Below are positions 52,937 to 60,792 of a DNA stretch of 64,000 bases, piece after piece. A model generated the notes under the pieces. It saw nothing but the letters and a program-made list of their open reading frames with translations. It was not told the DNA's origin and made no database searches. A program made the position numbers and the translations under genes. The stretch's first letter is position 1; the number at the start of each line of letters is the position of its first letter. The DNA comes from Saprospiraceae bacterium (GTDB lineage Bacteria > Bacteroidota > Bacteroidia > Chitinophagales > Saprospiraceae), in NCBI GenBank assembly GCA_016717265.1, contig JADKFX010000001.1, positions 3,794,501 to 3,858,500 on the forward strand. Direction: 5' to 3'.

Positions 52937-53206
52937 ATGGCAAAACTCCTTTATTATTTTCTCCTATTAATCACGGCCTTATTACTTTATAATTGGTTTT
53001 TTATACCTGCCAAAACCATGAGTTCAGGACAATCTGAAAAAGACGGACTTGGAATCATAACGATAATTGCTTGTTTAGTGTCTTGTCTAATCGGATTTCT
53101 TTATTATACCGGAAATCAAAAATGGGGAAATCTAGCAATTTATACTTTGTTTGGAATCGGTATTATTTGGCTAATATACCTGATTTTACATGTCCGTTGG
53201 AATTAA
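52937..53206 (+). CDS. small membrane protein, unknown function
   Basis: The 89-residue protein has three hydrophobic segments (LLYYFLLLITALLLYNWFFI; LGIITIIACLVSCLIGFLYY; LAIYTLFGIGIIWLIYLIL) joined by short polar loops with PAKTMSSGQSEKDG and TGNQKWGN. I do not recognise the family. Start and frame are clean. It is convergent with uvrA and has no obvious operon partner. Confidence 0.72.
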   Translation: MAKLLYYFLLLITALLLYNWFFIPAKTMSSGQSEKDGLGIITIIACLVSCLIGFLYYTGNQKWGNLAIYTLFGIGIIWLIYLILHVRWN

Positions 53207-53446
53207 CAAACTTCATCCTGAGAACTTTGTAAAAATTGTATCAATCTCTTTAGAATAAAATCATTGCTCCCTATTTTCAAATACATCCACAATACAACGG
53301 ATTCTTGATTTCTAGTAAATTAATTCCCAAATAAATCATAGCCATACCTTTTAGTATAAGTAGGTACATCTTATTGCAAAAGCAAATAATAGCACTCCAA
53401 ATTTATATAAAGTGGAATACGAATTCCAAAACTTTATTTCCTTTCT

Positions 53447-56266
53447 TTATTTCAGTTTTTCTTTGAGATAGTATGCAGTATGAGATTCTTTAACCTTTAA
53501 CAATCCTTCTGGAGTTCCTTCAAATAATAATTTGCCCCCATGTTTACCACCACCAGGACCAAGATCGATAATCCAATCGGCCGTTTTTAATACATCCATA
53601 TTATGTTCAATGACAAGCACCGTATGCCCTTTTTCAACCAAACTGTGTAATGCAAATAATAATTTTTTAATATCATCAAAATGTAAACCTGTTGTAGGTT
53701 CGTCGAAAATAAAAAATAAATGGTCTGCGTTACTTTCCAATCCTAAATAATAAGCAAGCTTCAATCTTTGAGCTTCTCCTCCTGACAAGGTAGAAGAAGA
53801 TTGTCCGAGTTTGAGATAAGACAAGCCAACATCATGAAGTGGTTTTAATTTCTTTACAATTTCCTTTCTATCTGAAAAAAAATGCAAGGCTTCTTCAATA
53901 CTCAATTCCAATATATCAAATATATTTTTTTCCTTGCATTTTACTTCCAGGATTTCATTTGTAAACCGTTTACCGTTGCAATCTTCACATACTAAAGTTA
54001 CATCTGCCAAAAATTGCATTTCCACTACAATTTCTCCGTCTCCTTTACAATTTTCACACCGACCTCCTTCTACATTAAATGAAAAATGTTTTGGCAAATA
54101 ACCCCTTAATTTTGAAAGTGGCTGTTGTTTAAATATGTCCCGAATTTCATCATATGCTTTAACATAAGTAGCGGGATTACTTCTGGAAGACCGGCCAATT
54201 GCTTGCTGATTTACTAATTCAACCTGATGAATTCTTTTATAAGCACCACTTATTTTTGCAAGATTTTGATCATCCCGTAGCTCATCATTTAACTTAGATT
54301 GCAATAAAGGATAAAGCACATGTTTTATCAAGGTTGTTTTACCTGACCCAGATACACCGGAAACACAAATCATTGTTTGCAATGGAAAATGGACCGTCAA
54401 ATTCTCAATATTATGCAAATTCACTTCTTCCAAAATAATTTGGTCCATATTCGATTTGCGGTATAATGGAATTGGAATTGTGTTTTCACCTGTAATATAA
54501 GAGGCTGTCAAATTCTTTTTTGACTCTTTTAAAAAATCGGCATAACTACCGGAATACACAACTTCACCTCCATGGATTCCAGCTCCCGGACCAATGTCTA
54601 GAATTTCATCTGCTTTCTTGATTACTTCTTCTTCATGCTCTATTACGATAACTGTATTCCCTAGATCCCTTAAGTGCATGAGGGCTTCTACTAATTTGGA
54701 AGTATCCTTGGGGTGTAAGCCAATACTGGGTTCATCTAATATATAAAGGGAAGCCGTTAAATTAGAACCTAAAGTTCTTGTAAGATGGATTCTTTGAGAT
54801 TCTCCACCACTCAAAGTACTGGATAGTCTATCAAGTGTTAAATAACCTAAACCAATCTTATTTAAAACTGCTAACCTATTTTGGATTTCAAACAATAATC
54901 TCTTACCAATTTCAAAATCGTAATCATTGAGTTTAATTTTTTCAAAAAAATAGATTAGCTCTTCAATAGGTATAAACATTAAATCCAAAAATGTTTTCTC
55001 TGCAAATTTTACATACAATGCCTCCTTCCTCAATCGACTTCCTTTGCATTCATAGCAAATTGTTTTTCCTCTATACCTAGCCAGTAAAATTCGATTTTGA
55101 ATTTTATATAATTTTTCTTCCAATTCCTTAAAAAATGCTCGGATACCAAGAAAAGCTCCACTTCCATTCCACAAAATATCTTTTTGAACCTGACTTAATT
55201 GCCGATAAGGCGTGTGCAATGGAAATTTAATTTTTGCAGCCATAGTCAATAATGGCGTTAACCATTCACTCACTTTCTCACCAGACCAACATGCAATGGC
55301 TCCATCATATACTGTCTTTCCTGGATTCGGAATCACCTTATTTTCATCTATCCCAATAATACGTCCATACCCTTCACATTTTGGACAAGCACCAAAGGAA
55401 TTATTATAATTAAAAAACTGCGGACTAGGCTCTGGAAATAAGATACCATCTAATTCAAATCTAGATGAAAATGAATGCACTGAGCTTTCTTCCAAAATTA
55501 ATTCACAATCACCTAGACTTTCTGCAAATGCTGTCAAAATAGAATCCGCAATGCGTTTTCGGAAATCCTCATCCACTTCTCCTAGAATGATGCGATCGAC
55601 TACAATCATACATGACTTTAAGGCTGCATCTGTTACCTTTTTCGTTAATAGTTTATTCTTTTGGCTTATAACATCCTCAATTACACTCAATTGATGATTC
55701 CAAAATATCCTTGTAAAGCCCTTTTGTGACAGCATTTCCAACTCTTGAGAAAAGCTGCGTTCTGGATAGTGTTGTTGCATTTTAAAGGCGATATAAATTT
55801 TTGACCCTTTTTTCTGGGCTAAAATAAAATCAACCACATCCTTAACTTCATTTTTTTTAACTTCATTCCCTGATATTGGAGAATATGTTTTACCTAATTT
55901 GGCAAATAAAAGGCGTAAAAAATCATAAATTTCGGTCATAGACCCTACCGTAGATCGGGCGTTTGAAGAACTTACTTTTTGTTCAATTGCAATTGCTGGA
56001 CAAAGACCTTTTATATAATCTATCTCTGGCTTTTTCATGCGATTCAAAAACTGTCTTGCATAAGCAGATAAACTCTCGACATAACGTCTTTGGCCTTCAG
56101 CATAAAGCGTATCTAAAATCAAAGAGGATTTTCCAGATCCTGAAACACCAGTTACAACAACCAGTCTATTTTTGGGAATCAAAACATCCACATTTTTTAA
56201 ATTATTGGATCTGGCTCCTTTAATTTCTATAAAATTGGAAGTCTGTCGAGCTTTAGGTAATGTCAT
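53447..56266 (-). CDS. uvrA: UvrABC excinuclease subunit A
   Basis: UvrA recognises bulky DNA lesions as the first step of nucleotide excision repair. The 939-residue protein has two ABC ATPase modules (Walker A GVSGSGKSSLILDTL and GVSGSGKTTLIKHVL; signatures STLSGGESQRIHLTR and STLSGGEAQRLKLAY; Walker B FDEPTTGLH in the second) and the zinc-binding cysteine sets (CPKCEGYG with CYECKGSR; CENCKGDG with CEDCNGKR). Length and layout are normal. It stands alone, divergent from the sigma factor gene. Confidence 0.97.
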   Translation of the reverse strand: MTLPKARQTSNFIEIKGARSNNLKNVDVLIPKNRLVVVTGVSGSGKSSLILDTLYAEGQRRYVESLSAYARQFLNRMKKPEIDYIKGLCPAIAIEQKVSSSNARSTVGSMTEIYDFLRLLFAKLGKTYSPISGNEVKKNEVKDVVDFILAQKKGSKIYIAFKMQQHYPERSFSQELEMLSQKGFTRIFWNHQLSVIEDVISQKNKLLTKKVTDAALKSCMIVVDRIILGEVDEDFRKRIADSILTAFAESLGDCELILEESSVHSFSSRFELDGILFPEPSPQFFNYNNSFGACPKCEGYGRIIGIDENKVIPNPGKTVYDGAIACWSGEKVSEWLTPLLTMAAKIKFPLHTPYRQLSQVQKDILWNGSGAFLGIRAFFKELEEKLYKIQNRILLARYRGKTICYECKGSRLRKEALYVKFAEKTFLDLMFIPIEELIYFFEKIKLNDYDFEIGKRLLFEIQNRLAVLNKIGLGYLTLDRLSSTLSGGESQRIHLTRTLGSNLTASLYILDEPSIGLHPKDTSKLVEALMHLRDLGNTVIVIEHEEEVIKKADEILDIGPGAGIHGGEVVYSGSYADFLKESKKNLTASYITGENTIPIPLYRKSNMDQIILEEVNLHNIENLTVHFPLQTMICVSGVSGSGKTTLIKHVLYPLLQSKLNDELRDDQNLAKISGAYKRIHQVELVNQQAIGRSSRSNPATYVKAYDEIRDIFKQQPLSKLRGYLPKHFSFNVEGGRCENCKGDGEIVVEMQFLADVTLVCEDCNGKRFTNEILEVKCKEKNIFDILELSIEEALHFFSDRKEIVKKLKPLHDVGLSYLKLGQSSSTLSGGEAQRLKLAYYLGLESNADHLFFIFDEPTTGLHFDDIKKLLFALHSLVEKGHTVLVIEHNMDVLKTADWIIDLGPGGGKHGGKLLFEGTPEGLLKVKESHTAYYLKEKLK

Positions 56267-56531
56267 TTAATTTAAATCAAACTGCAAAAAGACTCATTTT
56301 TAAGCGAATCTGGAAGAAAATTAATAAAAAGCTCTAATATTTGGCATTTATTTTGATATGTTTGTACTGGTAATCATTGAATGCGGTTAAAATTTCGTTA
56401 AAACGACTTAAAGAATGCAGCGGCTACGATGATTATCGTATCTTTATATCATAATTGTTTTATAAACCATCAATTAACGCGCCTATAGATTAAAACTTCT
56501 ACACTTTATTAATTCTTAAATAAATAAGGGT

Positions 56532-57113
56532 ATGCAAGCAATTAATCTATCCGATCAGGCTCTGATCGACCAGTATCTACAAGGCAGCGAATCCGCTTTC
56601 GCAGAATTAATTCGCCGACATGAACAAAAGATTTATACATCTATATATTTGTTTGTGAAAGACCGAGAATTGGCCGAAGACCTCTTTCAAGATGTATTTA
56701 TCAAAATTATAGACACCTTACGTAAAGGCACCTATAATCATGAAGGTAAATTCTCACAATGGGCTATAAGGATAGCTTATAATATGTGTGTTGACCAATT
56801 CCGGAGGAATAAGCGTCGTACAAAAGTTTCGGGAGGTGATGATTTTGACATTTTTGATGTCTTAGAATTACCCGATGAAAACAGGGAAGACCAATTGATT
56901 CGTTCAGAAACGCACGACCGTATCCGTCAATTAGTGGATTTATTGCCAGAAGAACAACGAGAAGTAGTGATTTTAAGGCATTATGCCGATATGAGTTTTA
57001 AAGAAATCTCACTTTTAACCAGAGTTAGTATAAATACTGCTTTGGGTCGTATGCGCTACGCTTTAATCAATATCCGGAAAATGATGGAGGAACGTTCTAT
57101 GGTTTTACAATAA
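56532..57113 (+). CDS. RNA polymerase sigma factor, sigma-70 family (ECF-like)
   Basis: The 193-residue protein has region 2 (SAFAELIRRHEQKIYTSIYL, DRELAEDLFQDVFIKIID, HEGKFSQWAIRIAYNMCVDQ) and region 4 (LLPEEQREVVILRHYADMSF, KEISLLTRVSINTALGRMRY), and no region 1.1 or 3, as in extracytoplasmic-function sigma factors. There is no anti-sigma gene beside it. A terminator follows about 120 nt after the stop, so the gene is transcribed on its own. The targets are not known. Confidence 0.94.
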   Translation: MQAINLSDQALIDQYLQGSESAFAELIRRHEQKIYTSIYLFVKDRELAEDLFQDVFIKIIDTLRKGTYNHEGKFSQWAIRIAYNMCVDQFRRNKRRTKVSGGDDFDIFDVLELPDENREDQLIRSETHDRIRQLVDLLPEEQREVVILRHYADMSFKEISLLTRVSINTALGRMRYALINIRKMMEERSMVLQ

Positions 57114-57234
57114 TTTCTTTAGCAAAACCTTAACACAAATTTGAAACCAACAGCAAGAAATTGTCGTTAAGATATTAAATGAGAGTTTTTAAGCTTCGTT
57201 AAAATCGGGATTACATTTCCCACAGGGATTAGGA

Positions 57235-57263
57235 GGACCGCGTCGCCAGATGCGGTCTTTTTT
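57235..57263 (+). terminator. terminator of the sigma factor gene
   Basis: GACCGCGTC at 57236-57244 pairs with GATGCGGTC at 57249-57257 (one mismatch, loop GCCA), followed by T6. It lies about 120 nt past the sigma factor stop. Confidence 0.85.
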
Positions 57264-57387
57264 ATTTTAACACGCTTCCTCTCCAATTCTTATCTCAACA
57301 TAAATTTACATAATCTTCACTTCCTAAAATAGTGCACGTCTTTGCACAAAGTTCTATAGATAAAGGGCTTTTTAGAAGTTCGACTAT

Positions 57388-57861
57388 TTATTGATTCGCA
57401 GTGTATTTATTGAGTCCACCGTAATATATTAATCTCCATCCTCCAGACGCTTTTGCAAACCTGCGGATAATCATTAATTGATATTTTTTTTCTTGAATCC
57501 GTTCTTCAATAATAACATTCGCCATATTGATGTAATAAATTACATTGTCATTCCGGTCAAATGAAGTATGCAATACCCATTGGTCGGCTGTATAATAATA
57601 TGCGTCTTTACGAACATCTTCAGGGTCTGCATGATCTGGTAATCCTTCCAAAGGAAAAACAATATGCTCCATTTGAAAAACACTATCCGTATGAAATTTT
57701 TGATAGAAGGTTTTAAAATCATTCGGCAATCCTTCAAAATTTAAATAGTGCGATTCCTGCTCCTGGGATTTTTCATGAATAGCAACTCCAGTTTTAGGCT
57801 TACAAGCACTAAAAATTGAAAGGATAAGGAAAAATATAAAAATTCTAATATTGAATGGCAA
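57388..57861 (-). CDS. lipoprotein, DUF4348-like, with probable TTG start
   Basis: From a TTG at 57861 the product is 157 residues and begins with a lipoprotein signal (PFNIRIFIFFLILSIFSAC, then KPKTG). A longer frame from an ATG at 57918 adds a basic non-hydrophobic leader that lies entirely within the upstream gene, so I prefer the TTG. The mature part has FKTFYQKFHTDSVFQMEHIV, FPLEGLPD and a C-terminal GWRLIYYGGLNKY, which resemble the DUF4348 lipoproteins of Bacteroidota; the family call is from memory. Its start overlaps the end of the phosphopantetheinyl transferase gene, so the two are likely co-translated. Function unknown. Confidence 0.72.
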   Translation of the reverse strand: MPFNIRIFIFFLILSIFSACKPKTGVAIHEKSQEQESHYLNFEGLPNDFKTFYQKFHTDSVFQMEHIVFPLEGLPDHADPEDVRKDAYYYTADQWVLHTSFDRNDNVIYYINMANVIIEERIQEKKYQLMIIRRFAKASGGWRLIYYGGLNKYTANQ

Positions 57862-58480
57862 CGGCCCATCCAAAATTCTCAAACCAATCGTGAAATATGG
57901 TATAATTTTTTTCTTCATTTTCTGAAATTAAGCTAGCTTTTTGAATTCTATATTGCGATTCATTAAAAGTGTCTAAATCCAATTTTATCTGTTCGGCAAA
58001 ATGAATTCCTTTTTTCCCATGGGCTTTATAAACTGCCTCTTTAATAGCCCAACTCACAATTAAATTTTCATCTACCTGTGAGTTTAAATTAACTTGATAC
58101 TCTTTCGAACTTAAAAATCGTTTTGCAATTTTATGAATTTTATTTGAATAAATTTGTAAATCAAATCCAATGATATTATTTGAAATCGCCAAACCAGTCC
58201 AATCACCAGAATGCGAAATAGAAAGATGCTGATTTGTGTCATGCAAATGTAATTTGCCTGCTTCGTCTTTATATAAATGACTATCTAATTTCCCAGTAAC
58301 CTTAAAAATTAAATATCTGGATGCTAAATATTCCCGCATTTTATCCGGATGAATAGAATGTATCCAAACAATTTGCTTATCATCCCAAGGCATTTCATTT
58401 AAGAAAAAATCATTATCTTCTACTATATGCCAAATAATTACATCTGCATTCTGGAGTGAAACGTTCTTTACAATAGGCAT
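57845..58480 (-). CDS. 4'-phosphopantetheinyl transferase superfamily protein
   Basis: The 211-residue enzyme transfers phosphopantetheine from CoA to carrier proteins. The Sfp-type signatures are present: SISHSGDWTGLAIS, then IIGFDLQIYSN (metal aspartate; Gln in the place of the usual Glu of D-x-E), KRFLSSKEYQVN and the WAIKEAVYKAHGKKGIHF motif with the catalytic Glu and Lys. The D-L-Q variant is seen in some family members and does not abolish the call. It is translated with the lipoprotein gene downstream. No polyketide or peptide synthase gene is near, so a house-keeping acyl-carrier role is likely. Confidence 0.86.
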   Translation of the reverse strand: MPIVKNVSLQNADVIIWHIVEDNDFFLNEMPWDDKQIVWIHSIHPDKMREYLASRYLIFKVTGKLDSHLYKDEAGKLHLHDTNQHLSISHSGDWTGLAISNNIIGFDLQIYSNKIHKIAKRFLSSKEYQVNLNSQVDENLIVSWAIKEAVYKAHGKKGIHFAEQIKLDLDTFNESQYRIQKASLISENEEKNYTIFHDWFENFGWAVAIQY

Positions 58481-58619
58481 GTTAAAGAATTATTTTTGAG
58501 CATATTTCAATGAAAAAGATCTAAAATTAAAACAGGAATGTAAATGATTTTTAAAGCAATTCAAAAAATTTAATTTATATAATTAGAAAATCCAGTATTT
58601 CCTGTCTAAAACACTTTAT

Positions 58620-58899
58620 CATTGACCATTAGCTATTGATTCTTGACGCTTAACCATTAACTCTTAACCATTGACTATTGACCATTAACTAGTAACCATT
58701 GACTCTTAACTATTGACCATTAACTATTGATTCTTGACTCTTGACTATTAACTCTTAACTATTGACTCTTAACTATTAACCATTAACTATTGACTCTTAA
58801 CTCTTAACCATTAACCATTAACTATTGACTCTTAACTCTTAACCATTGACTCTTGACTCTTAACCATTGATTCTTGACTATTAACTATTAACTATTAAC
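58620..58899. repeat. tandem array of 40 degenerate heptamers
   Basis: Forty 7-bp units follow each other in perfect register without a single insertion or deletion. The consensus is YHTTRAC: first two bases CA (12 units), TA (13), TC (14) or GC (1), then TT, then A or G, then AC. Unit 2 is CATTAGC, unit 11 TAGTAAC, and units 3, 16 and 36 end in T (TTGAT), each followed by TCTTGAC. The reverse strand reads GTYAADR. Stops occur in all frames, so it is non-coding. It lies between the transferase gene and ubiX and supplies the last bases of the ubiX stop codon. Confidence 0.97.
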
Positions 58900-59446
58900 T
58901 CCTTCCCCATTGAAATGAATTGGTATCAATTCCTATTAATTCTAAAGCTCTATTTGTAATTGTACGAACAAGTTCTTCTATTGATTTAGGTTTAGAATAA
59001 AAAGATGGGATTGCAGGACAGATAATTCCTCCAGCTAAACTAATCCGCTGCATATTTTCTATATGAATTAAATTGAAGGGACTCTCTCGAAATACAAGCA
59101 CTAATTTTTTTCTTTCCTTTAACATAACATCTGCAGCTCGACTTATTAAATCATCAGAAACACCATTCGCTATTCTTCCCAGTAATCCCGCAGAACATGG
59201 ACAAATTATCATAGCATCAAATTTTCCTGATCCAGATGCAAAGGGCGCATTAAAATCACTTTTTGCATACCTTTTAAATGAATATTTTTCCAATGCATGA
59301 TGCTCATTTTCCAAAGCCCAATTAATCTCTGCATTTTCAGAAAGTACTATTGCAACTTCATGTTCCTTTATGTTTTCCAAAGTATCTAATAATATTCTGG
59401 CAAAAATAGAACCACTTGCTCCTCCTATTGCTATAACAATCTTCAT
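58895..59446 (-). CDS. ubiX: UbiX-like flavin prenyltransferase
   Basis: UbiX makes prenylated FMN, the cofactor of UbiD-type decarboxylases. From the ATG at 59446 the protein is 183 residues and starts MKIVIAIGGASGSIFARILL, the family's usual flavin-binding start; the longer frame begins with a GTG. Other conserved stretches are APFASGSGKFDAMIICPCSA, LLGRIANGVSDDLISRAADV and ERKKLVLVFRESPFNLIHIE. The stop codon is made by bases of the heptamer array, which begins there. folC lies 10 bp upstream in the same direction, an operon. Confidence 0.93.
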   Translation of the reverse strand: MKIVIAIGGASGSIFARILLDTLENIKEHEVAIVLSENAEINWALENEHHALEKYSFKRYAKSDFNAPFASGSGKFDAMIICPCSAGLLGRIANGVSDDLISRAADVMLKERKKLVLVFRESPFNLIHIENMQRISLAGGIICPAIPSFYSKPKSIEELVRTITNRALELIGIDTNSFQWGRS

Positions 59447-59456
59447 TTTTGGAATT

Positions 59457-60743
59457 TTATAAAACTTCACCTACTACAAAAATACTTCCGGTAACAAGAA
59501 TCAAATCCTCTTTCTGTGCATTTCGTTTTGACTGTGTAAAGGCTCCACGTACAGATTTATAAACTTTGCCTTTCAAACCAAAATGCAATGCTTGTTCTTG
59601 TAATTGTAACGCTTCCAATGCTCTAGGCAAATTTGCCTTGACAAAATAATAGTTTGCATCCTTAGGTAATAAACTCAAAACAGGACCCAAAGGTTTATCT
59701 TTCACAAACCCACAAATCAAATGCAGCTGCTTATAATTCATGTCTTTTAATTGCTCCACTAAGAACTTGATTCCATCTTCATTATGGGCACTTTCTAATA
59801 CAATCATTGGTTCTAACGATTGAATTTGCCACCTTCCTATCATCCGGGTCAATTCAACGACCTGTTCCATAGCATAAATTATCTTGTCTTTATTTAAATG
59901 AATTCCAAGTGTGCTATGTAAAATTTGACAAGCAGCTAATACCGTTCTAATGTTTTCAGATTGATAATTACCCTTTAAAGATGGATTTATCTGAATTTGT
60001 TCATCAAAAATTTCAGTTTGAATTTTTTCAATGCCATATAAATTTTTTTGCCAATTAAACTTTAAAATTAATTCGTCTGCATAATATAAAGTTGCATTTT
60101 TAGATTTGCTATAATTTGAAAACACTTCCTTTGTTTCATCTTGTCTTCTACCTATTAGAACTGGAACCCCATCCTTAATAATACCTGCCTTTTCAGCTGC
60201 AATTGCTTCCAGTGTATCTCCTAACATGTCACTGTGATCCCAACTTATATTTGTAATAATACTCAGAAGTGGTTTAATAATATTTGTAGAATCTAATCTA
60301 CCACCAAGTCCAGTTTCAATGACTGCATAATCAACTTTCTGATCTTTAAACCATGAAAATGCCATAGCAACTGTCATTTCAAAAAAAGAAGGTTTTATTT
60401 CTTCAAATAAATTCTTATAACGATCTACAAAATTGCGAACAAAAAGCTTAGAAATATAAACACCATCTATTTTTATCCGCTCTCTATAATCTTTATAATG
60501 TGGGGAAACATATAAACCAGTCTTAAATCCATGTGCTTGTAAAACGGCAGCCAGTAAATGGGAAACAGAGCCTTTTCCATTCGTCCCAGCAATATGAAAA
60601 CATGGAATTGACTGTTCTGGATTTCCCATTGCATCACAAAGAGATTTAATATTCGTAAGATCTTTTTTGAATGCGGATTTTCCGAGTCGATGATACATAG
60701 GTAATGCATCATACATATATTGCAGTGCCTCTGAGTATTTCAT
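59457..60743 (-). CDS. folC: bifunctional folylpolyglutamate/dihydrofolate synthase
   Basis: FolC adds glutamate to folates using ATP. The 428-residue protein has IPCFHIAGTNGKGSVSHLLA (the P-loop), KTGLYVSPHYKDYRERIKID, VDYAVIETGLGGRLDSTNII, ITNISWDHSDMLGDTLEAIA (with the Lys-containing AAEKAGIIK) and VLESAHNEDGIKFLVEQLKD, all in the expected order. Length is normal for the FolC family. It precedes ubiX by 10 bp and follows the large surface-protein gene by about 50 bp, on the same strand. Confidence 0.95.
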   Translation of the reverse strand: MKYSEALQYMYDALPMYHRLGKSAFKKDLTNIKSLCDAMGNPEQSIPCFHIAGTNGKGSVSHLLAAVLQAHGFKTGLYVSPHYKDYRERIKIDGVYISKLFVRNFVDRYKNLFEEIKPSFFEMTVAMAFSWFKDQKVDYAVIETGLGGRLDSTNIIKPLLSIITNISWDHSDMLGDTLEAIAAEKAGIIKDGVPVLIGRRQDETKEVFSNYSKSKNATLYYADELILKFNWQKNLYGIEKIQTEIFDEQIQINPSLKGNYQSENIRTVLAACQILHSTLGIHLNKDKIIYAMEQVVELTRMIGRWQIQSLEPMIVLESAHNEDGIKFLVEQLKDMNYKQLHLICGFVKDKPLGPVLSLLPKDANYYFVKANLPRALEALQLQEQALHFGLKGKVYKSVRGAFTQSKRNAQKEDLILVTGSIFVVGEVL

Positions 60744-60792
60744 GATGAATAAAAAATATTTTTCCTTTTCAAGAATTCAATTTCAGGCGATA

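Noticed and set aside
58620..58899. CRISPR array
   Set aside because: The units are 7 bp with no spacers, so it is a simple tandem repeat, and no cas gene is near.
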